Positions 49,169 to 57,871 of a DNA stretch of 57,911 nucleotides are shown here, in pieces. The position numbers and the translations under genes are program-made. Below the pieces are notes generated by a model, which saw nothing but the letters and a program-made list of their open reading frames with translations, was not told where the DNA came from and made no database searches. Within the stretch, counting starts at the first letter, position 1; each line of letters opens with the position of its first letter. The stretch comes from a virus, in IMG/VR virus record IMGVR_UViG_3300027777_000041, positions 1-57,911 of that record; one strand, written 5' to 3'.

Positions 49169-50698
49169 TTAACGCGAACGAATCATGTGGTGAATGATTT
49201 CCAGCGCCTTGTGTAGTGCAGCATCCTTATCGGGCTTGCCGCTAACGCTACCGCCGCCAGCCTTGCCCTCCATAGCCATGCGGGCCTTGTCGGCACGGAA
49301 GAAGTCGGCGGCATTGTCGCCGCTTCCATAGTTTACACCTTGCCCGTCTTCTTTAACAACGCGCTCACCCGTGGACTGGTATTCTGGTCCACTGAAAAGA
49401 CGGGACAAAATTCCGGGGCGTGAAACATCTTGGCCAGAAGTTAAATCAATTGGTTTCCCAGCATTAAAATTTGAAGATGCCGCAGGACCGGATAAACTTC
49501 TTTTAGCCAACTGTACTGGGCTAGAAGAATATGCCCCCATCTCATTAACGCCTGCCGAATCATTGCGGTTATAATTATGAACAGCACCAGCGGGGTAAGC
49601 AGATAGTTCATCTACGCCCAATGTATTTGTGCGGTCCATACCACTAGTTGGGTGGCGAACCCCAAAAAGATTTGGGTCCAAATGTCCCTCATCTACATCA
49701 ACAGGAGCTTGGCGGCCCATTACACCCACGCCGGGGCGCGTCATTGCGCCCGCAAGAATGGTCCCTGTAGCTACAGGAAGGCTCATGGGGTTTGCGGGCA
49801 ATGGGTTTGCCGCCGCAAATGATTTTTGCATGGCTGCGATTTCATCGGCATTCATTTCGCGTGGCATACCCTCCCTAGCGCGCTGGGCCGCCGCATCAAT
49901 AGCGTTTTGCACCGCTGAATTTTGACGGGTTTGTGCAGTATCACCCGCAGCATTTTTAATGATGTTATCAATATGAGCTTGGCGCGCAACATTTTGAGAA
50001 TAAGCTTGGCCGCCCATTTCAGGGTTGCGGGCGCTTCCGATAGGTGCCTGCACAGGCCCAATAGACCCTTCGGAGGGCATAGACTCATATCGCATAGCAT
50101 ATTGGGTTGTAGGATTTACTTTAGGGGTAGGGGCGGAAGCCCTTGGCCCACCTACTGTTGCAGCACTATTAATGCCAAGATAGTCCAAAAATTCGCGCAT
50201 CCGGCGTTGTTCTGCATTGGCGTATCCAGTATCACCTGTTGCTGCTTCTACGCCCGCCCCATAGGCTCCAGAAGCCCCTCCAGTCACCGCGCCGGGTACG
50301 CGGGAAACCGCGTTCAAAGCTTTTGCAACGGGGTCCATGTATTTGGACATTGTTGGATAATTGGCGCGGTCTTGTTCAGACACACCAGAAAGCGGTTGGC
50401 TCCCAAAACCTTCCGTCACACCCTCCACAAATCTATTGCGGTCTTGCTTGGGGGCGGCAGGGGCACTTGGAACAAGAACAGTATTTCCATCTGCATCCCG
50501 CGCAAGTTCGTATGATTCTTGCCGTGGCGCAGCTTGTTGTGCCGCCATTCTAGCAGCCATTTGTTTTGCCAAAGCTGCATTAGAAGCAGTTAGATCGGGG
50601 TTGCTAGCCGTCAGCCTACCTTTGGGCGCGGCCCCAAAAGACCTAGCCAAGCGAAGAGCTTCCGGGTTAGAGTATTGGTCGTCGTACCGGTCAGCCAT
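49169..50698 (-). CDS. Internal virion protein
   Basis: 509 residues. Alanine-rich, helical; a central region of QRRMREFLDYLGINSAATV type. The C-terminus has FFRADKARMAMEGKAGGGS then KDAALHKALEIIHHM, repeating the GG plus AL-I motif of other virion proteins here. TAATG-like junction with the portal gene. Confidence 0.6.
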   Translation of the reverse strand: MADRYDDQYSNPEALRLARSFGAAPKGRLTASNPDLTASNAALAKQMAARMAAQQAAPRQESYELARDADGNTVLVPSAPAAPKQDRNRFVEGVTEGFGSQPLSGVSEQDRANYPTMSKYMDPVAKALNAVSRVPGAVTGGASGAYGAGVEAATGDTGYANAEQRRMREFLDYLGINSAATVGGPRASAPTPKVNPTTQYAMRYESMPSEGSIGPVQAPIGSARNPEMGGQAYSQNVARQAHIDNIIKNAAGDTAQTRQNSAVQNAIDAAAQRAREGMPREMNADEIAAMQKSFAAANPLPANPMSLPVATGTILAGAMTRPGVGVMGRQAPVDVDEGHLDPNLFGVRHPTSGMDRTNTLGVDELSAYPAGAVHNYNRNDSAGVNEMGAYSSSPVQLAKRSLSGPAASSNFNAGKPIDLTSGQDVSRPGILSRLFSGPEYQSTGERVVKEDGQGVNYGSGDNAADFFRADKARMAMEGKAGGGSVSGKPDKDAALHKALEIIHHMIRSR

Positions 50699-53022
50699 TA
50701 CAATTCTCCAGTCTGTGTGCCATCAAGAGTTGGTTCGTTTTGCTCCAGCCGCTGCAACATGTTGGGGTCAACAATAGACTCCGCAACTTGCAGACCAGCG
50801 GGGTTACGAATCAACTCTTCAGCAAGCTTGATAGTGGCAAGACGCTCGCGGCTTTCCCGGTCCCTCTTGCGGTTAATTGCGTCCAACGCTGTATCTTGTG
50901 CGCGCTGGTCAACTTCGTTCTGGCGAACTTGAAGATCGGCCATCTTGGCCGGGTCGCCTTGGCTATTTCCCATTTCCATTTGAAGGCGGGCCTGATCCAA
51001 TTGGATCTTAGCGTCCGTCTCCTTAGCACGGGTCTGGCTATCCATCATACGGGCCGCAGCATTGCTCTTTTGGTTCTGCATGTTGGCCATCGCCTGAATA
51101 AGTTCAGGCGGCGGATTGGCTTGGGCAGACTTGGGTATCATGAACTGCGAAGGATTAGACCAACCAAGGGCTTGCAACGCCGCTGTATCAACTGCAATCG
51201 GGTCATACAGCGACGGGTTAGAAGCTACCAGCTGCTTCAAAGCCATAACCTTCATCAGGCGCTGCGTTTGGCTAGAAGTATTGGGATCGGCCTGCGGAAC
51301 AAAGTAATAATTGTCCAAAGCTTCCGTAAACGTCTTTTCATCCCACGGGAACGCAGGCTTGCGGGCCTTAATCCAAAATGCTTCGGGATGTTCCCTAAAG
51401 CATTCAACCAAAAGCTCAAATTCTTCAGCCTGCGCGGCATGAAGGCGTTTGTGAACTGAATTAAGGATCTTTTGTGCCTGTTCAATCAACGCTAACGTAG
51501 TGCCAACCGGCGCATCAGCACGGCCCTCACCCACAGCAGCCTCAGAAGTTCCGCCAACACGGGCACCCGTGTCTGCCATCTGTGTGACAAGGTTCATAAG
51601 CGCCCCGGACGGCTCTTTATAGGGCAACGGCATAATGGCTTGCGAGATCGGCATACCATTTGTCTTTACCAGCGCACCACCACCCGGAGGAACGCGGAAA
51701 ATGTTAGTATTTTGTCTAGCCCCAGTGTCGGCCATAAGGAAACCGGGGAAATTGTTATACATGCCAGCGTCAAGAAGCTCACGCCAAGCAGCGGTAATGG
51801 CATTTGTCGTATTGCCAAGTATATGTAACAACCCAATATCATAAAAACCCATGCCGGGAACAAAAGTATATTTAACAAATCGTTTTTTAGCTGTCGGAAG
51901 ATCATCGTCATCTTCATCATAATTGCGAACAAGTGACAAAATGGTCTGGGAAGACACATCTATAGTTGCAATGTACGGTATCTCCAAACCAGAAGGTTTA
52001 CCTTTGTGCTTATGCTCAAAGCCGGGCACATCTAGTTCGCAATAAACCTCATAAATCTCGCGATCCCGGTCTTCTGGGTTAAATGCATCAAACGAAATGC
52101 CTTGTTGGGCGTTCTTTTCACGTTGAACACTATCCAGATCGGGCATCTTGGGCGTGGATAGGTCCATATCCTTGTACACACCAAGAATTTGTAACCTTTT
52201 GACCGTACTGGGGCGCATAAACGACCTATGCGTAATGCGCGTGGCGTTAGATAGGTCAGTAGCCGAATTACTGACAATCAAATCGTTGGCGTCGATGCTT
52301 TCTGACACCGGGCGGTTTCGCAGTGGGCAAAAATAAACCTTTTTGAAGCTTGTTCCGCCAAAACCAAGCATAAGCAACATGCGGTCGGTATCTGGGTAGT
52401 ACTCACTAGCGGTCGCAGTCAGATAATGATTAAGATCCCGCTCCAGACAACCGGCTAATTGGTCATCTTGCAGGGTAGCATTGTTATTATCGTTGCGAAC
52501 TTTGACCGGTCCATCTGTTGGAAGTAACTCAGACCGGGCATTCGCTTGGAAACGCAACACTGCTTCAAGCAGCAGCGGGTGGCGGACCTTACTCATGCCC
52601 TCAACCGGAGCGCCGTCAGACCCTCCCTGCAAACCGGGGATCTCAATCTTTAGACCAAGCAGCTTAATTCCTTGCGCCCGGTCCTCAATCCAATCCTTGC
52701 GGCTTTCAATGTCGTCCCGAATACCGCGAAGAAGGTCTTGTGCGATCTTGTTTAGCTGCCCATCGGCAACATCATCAACCAGATTGCGAAACCAATTGTC
52801 TTCGTCCCGCTCTTCTTTGTGGTCTTCAATTGGTTTGCCATCCAATGACACCGTGATCGACCCATCGGCGTGTTCAATCTCAAGGATTGCGCCTTTGTCA
52901 TCAATTTTGGGGGTGTCTTCGCCGTCCTCAATGACCTCAACAATCATTTCACCGCCGTCCAAAGAGTCATCTTCGGGTGCGGGTTGCCGAATGTTGGGCA
53001 TCAAGCCGGGGACCATAGGCAT
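50698..53022 (-). CDS. Portal protein
   Basis: 774 residues, in the size range of podovirus portals. An acidic N-terminus precedes the core: HPLLLEAVLRFQANARSELLP, MLLMLGFGGTSFKKVYF, DLIVSNSATDLSNATRITHR and VGGTSEAAVGEGRADAPVGT. The long helical C-terminus would form the crown and barrel. It makes the dodecameric DNA channel at the head vertex. Follows TerL in transcription order. Confidence 0.8.
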   Translation of the reverse strand: MPMVPGLMPNIRQPAPEDDSLDGGEMIVEVIEDGEDTPKIDDKGAILEIEHADGSITVSLDGKPIEDHKEERDEDNWFRNLVDDVADGQLNKIAQDLLRGIRDDIESRKDWIEDRAQGIKLLGLKIEIPGLQGGSDGAPVEGMSKVRHPLLLEAVLRFQANARSELLPTDGPVKVRNDNNNATLQDDQLAGCLERDLNHYLTATASEYYPDTDRMLLMLGFGGTSFKKVYFCPLRNRPVSESIDANDLIVSNSATDLSNATRITHRSFMRPSTVKRLQILGVYKDMDLSTPKMPDLDSVQREKNAQQGISFDAFNPEDRDREIYEVYCELDVPGFEHKHKGKPSGLEIPYIATIDVSSQTILSLVRNYDEDDDDLPTAKKRFVKYTFVPGMGFYDIGLLHILGNTTNAITAAWRELLDAGMYNNFPGFLMADTGARQNTNIFRVPPGGGALVKTNGMPISQAIMPLPYKEPSGALMNLVTQMADTGARVGGTSEAAVGEGRADAPVGTTLALIEQAQKILNSVHKRLHAAQAEEFELLVECFREHPEAFWIKARKPAFPWDEKTFTEALDNYYFVPQADPNTSSQTQRLMKVMALKQLVASNPSLYDPIAVDTAALQALGWSNPSQFMIPKSAQANPPPELIQAMANMQNQKSNAAARMMDSQTRAKETDAKIQLDQARLQMEMGNSQGDPAKMADLQVRQNEVDQRAQDTALDAINRKRDRESRERLATIKLAEELIRNPAGLQVAESIVDPNMLQRLEQNEPTLDGTQTGEL

Positions 53023-53240
53023 TATACGGTTTCCTTACCGGAAATCAGGGCTTCAACTTCTGCGACAAACCGACGAATGCCCTCTTGTGCAGCTATTGTA
53101 TCCGATTTTGCCATAATTTCATAGACCCTAACATAGTCATTAGGCTCCTTGCCCCAGACTTCAACGGCAAACCTACCAATAGAAACAGGGGTTGCGGGCT
53201 TAATTACATCCACAACGGCGTTCGCAAGCACTTGATCCAT
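53022..53240 (-). CDS. 72-residue hypothetical protein between terL and portal
   Basis: Start at 53240 (MDQVLANAVVDVIKP, GGGGAT upstream). RFAVEVWGKEPNDYVRVYEI is strand-rich. Overlaps the portal start. Not recognised. Confidence 0.55.
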   Translation of the reverse strand: MDQVLANAVVDVIKPATPVSIGRFAVEVWGKEPNDYVRVYEIMAKSDTIAAQEGIRRFVAEVEALISGKETV

Positions 53241-53291
53241 GTATATCCCCAATGATGCTGGACAGCATTTGGAAACAATACATCATTTTTA

Positions 53292-55013
53292 TTAAATTGG
53301 GTATAGCGGTTCGTAAGTATTATTGCCCTTGAACGTAAACCGGCTTTCGTTGTCCGCTTCCCATTCTTCGCCACGCATAATCGCGCCAGTATCGCGCAAA
53401 TGGCGCATTGCCATGCTTACGGTGTCTACAAGGTCGTCATGTTTTGCTTTTGGAAACTGGCCTACTTGGGTAATTACCATGTCAGCCCATTGTTTGTTGG
53501 GGGCATATACCAGTCCTTCGGCAAACAAATGCTGGACGGAGTACAGTCTGGCCAATTTATCTTGGCTTTTTGGGTCAAACATGTGAACCCCAAATCGCTC
53601 ATGCCCGTACATGCGCCGGATTTCCTGCGCTACGGAGAACCCAGCGGCTTTGTTTTCGATCAAAAGCACGTCTACTTTTAACTTTCGGCAAGTTTCTGAC
53701 ACTTTTTGAACTAGATCGTGCAACTCATGCCGCCCCTGCCATGCATACATAAGCATAACTTTAGGCGATACTTCAGTATAATTTCTTGCTGCATCCACTA
53801 ACCCACCATGTCGGCCACCGGCATGGGTGGACGCTTGCACGGAAATGGCACTAGAAAACACCCCCCACACCGTCATGGCGGATGGGTCGTTTTCTGTTTT
53901 GGTGGTATATGCGGTATCTAATGTAGCAATTACTAGGTCCATGTTTGGGTAGTTGGGAGAATCCCAAGGTTGCCACCAGTCACGTTTAATAATACCGCCG
54001 CCTTTGGGTTCTGGTCTTTGCTGGAGCTGCCCCGCCGCGGCCCAAGGACCTAACTGCTTTTCAAGGATAGCAACTTCGGTTTCACCAAACCGCTCAGGCC
54101 ATAAAAGCAAACCTTCGCGCTTTTCCAATTCAACTTCGGCTTCAAACGACACAGGGATACGGTCGCCATTTTTGGCAACACTAACCAGTGCTTCACCTTC
54201 ATCATTTGTGCCACGCGGGTCATTCCAACCAATTGATGTTGCGGAGTGCCTGTTCCATTCGTATCGCATGGGCAAACACAAGTGTGTCCACTCACCCATG
54301 TTCTTTGACATGATATGTCCGGTTAGGTCTTCTTCTGAAAGCCTCTGCTGGATGACAACAAAGGCACCCGTTTTGGGGTCATTGAGGCGCGTGGACAGGG
54401 CAGAGTCCCACCAGTCAATTGTTGATGCGATGGTAGCTTCTGAGTGGGCTTCTTGCGCTGCATTGGGATCATCGACAACAATAATAGAGCCGCCTTCGCC
54501 AGTAAGTGCGGAGCCCACCGATGTGGAAAGACGCGAACCATTTTTGTCATTATCAAACCTTGTCTTGGTGTTTTGGTCACTGGTTAGTTTGAACCTATCA
54601 CCCCACAAAGATTGATACCACGGGCTTTCAATCAAGCGCCTGCACTTAACCGAATCGCGCAACGCAAGCTGCTGGGCATAGGATGAGTGCAATAGTTGCA
54701 CTCCCGGCCCAGAGGTAGGAGAGATCCACGGTTGTGCCCAGATCCATGCAGGAAAGGCGCAAGATGTAATAGATGATTTACCCATGCGGGGCGGAATATT
54801 GATGATTAGCCGCCTAATGTCACCATCAACAACGGCTTGCAAATGTTCCGCAATAGCTTCGATGGGCCACCCCTCTGTAAAAGGAGAGGCATCAATGTAC
54901 CGCCAAGCATGTTTTAGGAACGTGTACAGGCTGTCTTCACAGTCTGCGCGGTCTAGTTCCTGCAACTGCCTTTCAATGTCGATATGCTTGCCGTCAAGGT
55001 CAAGCGTCGTCAA
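53292..55013 (-). CDS. terL: Terminase large subunit
   Basis: About 573 residues. ATPase: RLIINIPPRMGKSSITSC (Walker A), SIIVVDDPNAAQEAHS (Walker B) and IQQRLSEEDLTGHI (coupling motif). Nuclease: LVIATLDTAYTT and the late acidic KHDDLVDTVSMAM. It translocates DNA into the head and cuts it. There is no good ATG; a TTG at 55013 lies 7-8 bases after GGAG and overlaps the previous stop, so I prefer it to the TTG at 55118. Confidence 0.88.
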   Translation of the reverse strand: MTTLDLDGKHIDIERQLQELDRADCEDSLYTFLKHAWRYIDASPFTEGWPIEAIAEHLQAVVDGDIRRLIINIPPRMGKSSITSCAFPAWIWAQPWISPTSGPGVQLLHSSYAQQLALRDSVKCRRLIESPWYQSLWGDRFKLTSDQNTKTRFDNDKNGSRLSTSVGSALTGEGGSIIVVDDPNAAQEAHSEATIASTIDWWDSALSTRLNDPKTGAFVVIQQRLSEEDLTGHIMSKNMGEWTHLCLPMRYEWNRHSATSIGWNDPRGTNDEGEALVSVAKNGDRIPVSFEAEVELEKREGLLLWPERFGETEVAILEKQLGPWAAAGQLQQRPEPKGGGIIKRDWWQPWDSPNYPNMDLVIATLDTAYTTKTENDPSAMTVWGVFSSAISVQASTHAGGRHGGLVDAARNYTEVSPKVMLMYAWQGRHELHDLVQKVSETCRKLKVDVLLIENKAAGFSVAQEIRRMYGHERFGVHMFDPKSQDKLARLYSVQHLFAEGLVYAPNKQWADMVITQVGQFPKAKHDDLVDTVSMAMRHLRDTGAIMRGEEWEADNESRFTFKGNNTYEPLYPI

Positions 55014-55185
55014 GCGGCGGCTCCGGCAAATCAATCCAATGGCTGAAGGGGTTTGCAGGATCAAGACCACCTTCGGAGGTCCACTGGTCTTCCCAGTCGT
55101 CCCACCAAGCAATTTCAATCATGTATCCATTCCATGCCAGAAAATCCCGGTCTTTGGGGGCAGTGTCAACAGTTTGCCAATCCAT
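55000..55185 (-). CDS. DUF551-like protein (second copy)
   Basis: 61 residues. DWQTVDTAPKDRDFLAWNGY to SHWIDLPEPP is the same signature as the proteins at 9567-9944 and 57223-57429. Starts in TGATG overlap, GGAG upstream; its 3' end supplies the ribosome-binding site for terL. Confidence 0.7.
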   Translation of the reverse strand: MDWQTVDTAPKDRDFLAWNGYMIEIAWWDDWEDQWTSEGGLDPANPFSHWIDLPEPPLDDA

Positions 55186-55400
55186 CACACATTCTCCTTT
55201 AGCTTCTTGCGGGGTCCACGGGGGCGAACAATTGCCCGTGGGTCCCCATTGGGAAGTTCATCTGTACGCATTTCTCTAGCACGGAGTATTATATTACAGA
55301 CATGTCCACGGCATACGCCATAGACGGCAGAAATCTCAGCGGATGTCATTCCGCTGGCCCAGTCATTAAGAATTGCTTCCTTGTCAGCTTTCTTACGCAT
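55185..55400 (-). CDS. HTH protein
   Basis: 71 residues from MRKKADKEAILNDWASG at 55400 (GGGGGAA upstream). DWASGMTSAEISAVYGVCRGH is a helix-turn-helix of the resolvase/GcrA-start type, followed by a basic tail RPRGPRKKLKENV. Position before TerL suggests a role in packaging or late gene control. Confidence 0.6.
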   Translation of the reverse strand: MRKKADKEAILNDWASGMTSAEISAVYGVCRGHVCNIILRAREMRTDELPNGDPRAIVRPRGPRKKLKENV

Positions 55401-55451
55401 AATTCCCCCAGATGGCGGCATTATAACCCACCAATGGCTTTGACGCCAGTG

Positions 55452-55688
55452 TTAGGTCTTGCCACCGCCAAGAACTTTCAAATCAGCTGTCGGCGCTGAT
55501 TTAATCGTAGATGTAACTTTCTTCATCATGGCATGAACGATGTCTTTGGTATCCGCCCCGGCTAGATTGTCGGCGCAGTTTGCCAACGAAACAAATGCCA
55601 TCATGCGTTGGGCCAGCGGATCAGAATAGATGTCCGCGTCCTCAATGTCCGCAAGCATCACAATATCATCATCATCATCCATTGCCAT
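55452..55688 (-). CDS. 78-residue acidic helical protein
   Basis: MAMDDDDDIVMLADIEDADI from 55688 (GGAAGGA upstream). Helical middle (RMMAFVSLANCADNLAGAD). The start lies within the previous gene. Not recognised. Confidence 0.55.
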   Translation of the reverse strand: MAMDDDDDIVMLADIEDADIYSDPLAQRMMAFVSLANCADNLAGADTKDIVHAMMKKVTSTIKSAPTADLKVLGGGKT

Positions 55689-55959
55689 TATCCTTCCCGG
55701 TAGCCAGCCAAGCGTCGTCATCTACTGGATTGTAGAGAGCGGGAGCTTTAGGCGGCGCATAAGCCCGTGGCGGTTCACGGTGGAAGCTGCGAAGTCGGTC
55801 GCTTTCTAGGCGCTCAATCCGCGTTTCCAATTTTATAATGATTCGGTTAAGCTCTATAAGCTCCCGCGCCATTGCGTCTTCTGCATCCATAACGCCATAT
55901 TTAAGCCTAAACATGGACCGAAGTTCCTCCGTAAAAGGAGACATAGCATCTAACATCAT
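55675..55959 (-). CDS. 94-residue coiled-coil protein
   Basis: RELIELNRIIIKLETRIERL is a clear coiled coil, followed by a proline-rich tail (PPRAYAPPKAPALYNP). The start overlaps the phosphoesterase stop (ATGATG). Not recognised. Confidence 0.55.
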   Translation of the reverse strand: MMLDAMSPFTEELRSMFRLKYGVMDAEDAMARELIELNRIIIKLETRIERLESDRLRSFHREPPRAYAPPKAPALYNPVDDDAWLATGKDNGNG

Positions 55960-56951
55960 CCGTATTTTTCCCCCAACTGATCCATGCTAATGAACTGGTG
56001 TGACACAATATGGCCACCTTTTACTACAAGGTCAAATATACCATACGACCAACCAGTGGTTGCGGTCCCGGCATATTTGGCAATGTATCCTTCTGGCATA
56101 GCAGATCCCAAATTCAAGACTTCTATGCTATTATTGACTCCGATCTTTGGTGCTTTCCGAAAGGCAGAACGATGCGTGTGACCATAGACAATGCTGTGAG
56201 TAGCATGATTTGCTATCTGATTTTCGGAGTTTGCGCCGCCATATGGTTTACCCATTATGTTCTTCGGTGCATGGGTAAAACCAACCCCATCAACAAATAG
56301 CCACTGGCCGTAGGCATGAAGTCTCCAGCGATACCGGGCGCATAGCTCTTCAAACTGTGTATACATTGTAGATACGGTTTCGGGGTTTTTGTTTTCGTAG
56401 CGGGTAATTCGGTCTTCATGGTTCCCGGCGGTCAACTCCATTGGAATGTCTAGATCACCTAGTTCTTTGTAGAAATAACACATCGCTTCTTCGCAGCTTT
56501 CTAAGTCTGCTTTGAAGGATGGCCTACCAGCATGTCCAAGGGAACCAAGCGTTTCATGGGCAGACACCGAATCAAACGAACAGAAGTCACCAATCTGAAT
56601 AATTCGGTCAGGCATTACTTCTCGGCAATGGCGGGCCATCCATTTAAATCGGTCTTTGTTCATACCGGGCTGGTCATGGGTATCGCCAATTGCGATGATT
56701 CGGGTGCCGGAAGACTTACCAGAAACAAACCGGGGTTTAGTACCGGATAGGATAGACACACGTTGCTTAAGCTTTACAACTTCATCTTCAAGGGCTTTAA
56801 CTGTAAATATTGTCTCACTAACTCTAATTCCTATTTTGTTGCCCATTCGATGCCGGTAGGTGCTTTCAGCTAGGCCAACGTATTTGGCAGCTTGCCGAAT
56901 GCTACCTTGTTCTTTCACAAGGTCCTGCATTTGCTCTGCTGTCATTTGCAT
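55956..56951 (-). CDS. Metallophosphoesterase with N-terminal HTH
   Basis: 331 residues. The calcineurin-like motifs are complete and in order: IAIGDTHDQPG, IIQIGDFCSFDS, LTAGNHEDR and SIVYGHTHRS. The first 40 residues (GSIRQAAKYVGLAESTYRHR) form a helix-turn-helix, and a short coiled coil links them. Such fusions occur near phage packaging genes and may be nucleases or phosphatases acting on DNA ends. First gene of the minus late operon; GGAG before the ATG. Confidence 0.85.
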   Translation of the reverse strand: MQMTAEQMQDLVKEQGSIRQAAKYVGLAESTYRHRMGNKIGIRVSETIFTVKALEDEVVKLKQRVSILSGTKPRFVSGKSSGTRIIAIGDTHDQPGMNKDRFKWMARHCREVMPDRIIQIGDFCSFDSVSAHETLGSLGHAGRPSFKADLESCEEAMCYFYKELGDLDIPMELTAGNHEDRITRYENKNPETVSTMYTQFEELCARYRWRLHAYGQWLFVDGVGFTHAPKNIMGKPYGGANSENQIANHATHSIVYGHTHRSAFRKAPKIGVNNSIEVLNLGSAMPEGYIAKYAGTATTGWSYGIFDLVVKGGHIVSHQFISMDQLGEKYG

Positions 56952-56965
56952 ATAAAGCTCCAGCC

Positions 56966-56985
56966 GGGTGTCTCTGATAACACCC
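56966..56985. other. Small inverted repeat before the late operon
   Basis: GGGTGT (56966-56971) and ACACCC (56980-56985), 8-base loop, no T-tract. Just upstream of the first late gene; may be an operator or leader stem. Confidence 0.35.
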
Positions 56986-56996
56986 TACACAATAAA

Positions 56997-57064
56997 TTGA
57001 CGCCACGCTAGGGGTTGACGTTATTTAATTGACGACACCATACCTAGCCAGTAATGTATTGACG
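56997..57064 (+). promoter_or_regulatory. Four TTGACG boxes; candidate promoter cluster
   Basis: TTGACG occurs in the same direction at 56997, 57015, 57029 and 57059. The third has TAATGT at 57052-57057 with a 17-bp spacer, a plausible promoter for the tRNA and the two plus-strand genes. The repetition also fits an activator or repressor site shared with the divergent late operon. Confidence 0.5.
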
Positions 57065-57133
57065 CCTACTGGTGTTTGCCCGTGCCGGTCACATCGAAAG
57101 ATAGGCGCTCTGCAAAAGGGGCAACGGACTTTA

Positions 57134-57207
57134 TCCCGCGTCGTCCAAAGGTAGGACATCTGACTTTGACTCAGGCAATCGTGGTTCGAATCCATGCGCG
57201 GGAACCA
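57134..57207 (+). tRNA. tRNA-Gln (anticodon UUG), CCA encoded
   Basis: The acceptor stem TCCCGCG / CGCGGGA (57134-57140, 57197-57203) is perfect. D-stem GTCC/GGAC, anticodon stem TCTGA/TCAGG with loop CTTTGAC, and T-arm CGTGG TTCGAAT CCATG all fold. The discriminator is A and CCA is encoded. The anticodon TTG reads CAA. Confidence 0.93.
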
Positions 57208-57222
57208 AACAAGGGGGTAGTC

Positions 57223-57429
57223 ATGAAGTGGAAGCCGATCAAGAGTGCGCCGAAAGATGCAGCGGAGTTGCTGCTGTGGGCTGAAGGCAAACTCACCAAT
57301 GAAGGGGTGGCTTGGATGGGTATCTGGGAGCCCGAAGACGAACAGTGGCATGTGCTGGGATATGACATGGTGATTAATCCGACGCACTGGATGCATATCC
57401 CGGAGGGGCCGAAGGTGGTTAAAGAATAG
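57223..57429 (+). CDS. DUF551-like protein (third copy)
   Basis: 68 residues. MKWKPIKSAPKDAAELLLWA to PTHWMHIPEGP is the DUF551-type signature. GGGGG precedes the ATG by 6 bases, directly after the tRNA. A longer frame starting at 57076 would run through the tRNA and is rejected. Confidence 0.7.
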   Translation: MKWKPIKSAPKDAAELLLWAEGKLTNEGVAWMGIWEPEDEQWHVLGYDMVINPTHWMHIPEGPKVVKE

Positions 57430-57543
57430 GCAGGGGGACCCCGGTAAAGGTCACTGGGTAGTTCGGTTATCAAAAAGACACATTCTAGCCTCATTATCTT
57501 TCTTCCCATTCCGCCGTGCGGAAAGGTCTAAAAGGAGAGAAGC

Positions 57544-57804
57544 ATGAAGTGGCTTATCGAAAAGATCATGTCCTATCCAGTTCCTAACAAGGAGTTCGGA
57601 CTGTTCTACATCCCCGGCTTTGAGTGGGTTGCTGAGTTCTGCAACAGCAACGAAGAGAACGATGGTTGCGTCCTTGGCGAAGTTGAAGGCGACTACCGTG
57701 GTTTTGGCTCCACCCCCGAAGAGGCTCTGGAAGACCTGATCGAAGAGCTTGAGCTTTGCGATTGGGAAGACGCGGAAGAGGATGAAGAGGAAGAGGAAGC
57801 CTAA
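57544..57804 (+). CDS. Very acidic 86-residue protein
   Basis: Strong AAAAGGAGAG before the ATG. FGLFYIPGFEWVAEFCNSNE and ALEDLIEELELCDWEDAEED, ending in a run of glutamates. The net charge is strongly negative, so a DNA-mimic or inhibitor role is possible but unproven. Followed by a terminator. Confidence 0.65.
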   Translation: MKWLIEKIMSYPVPNKEFGLFYIPGFEWVAEFCNSNEENDGCVLGEVEGDYRGFGSTPEEALEDLIEELELCDWEDAEEDEEEEEA

Positions 57805-57818
57805 CCTACGGTTCAGGC

Positions 57819-57840
57819 ACCTAGTACCTACCTAGTACCT
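57819..57840 (+). repeat. Exact 11-bp tandem repeat
   Basis: ACCTAGTACCT occurs at 57819-57829 and again at 57830-57840. Between the acidic gene and its terminator. Role unknown. Confidence 0.7.
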
Positions 57841-57842
57841 AG

Positions 57843-57871
57843 CAGGGGACCCACAAGTCCCCTGTTTTTTT
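57843..57871 (+). terminator. Rho-independent terminator at right end
   Basis: CAGGGGAC (57843-57850) pairs exactly with GTCCCCTG (57857-57864) around CCACAA, followed by TTTTTTT. Ends the tRNA/plus-strand unit. The remaining 40 bases are G-rich with no gene. Confidence 0.9.

Noticed and set aside
57076-57222. N-terminal extension of the DUF551-like gene
   Set aside because: It would be translated through the tRNA-Gln gene; the ATG at 57223 has a good Shine-Dalgarno and fits the family start.
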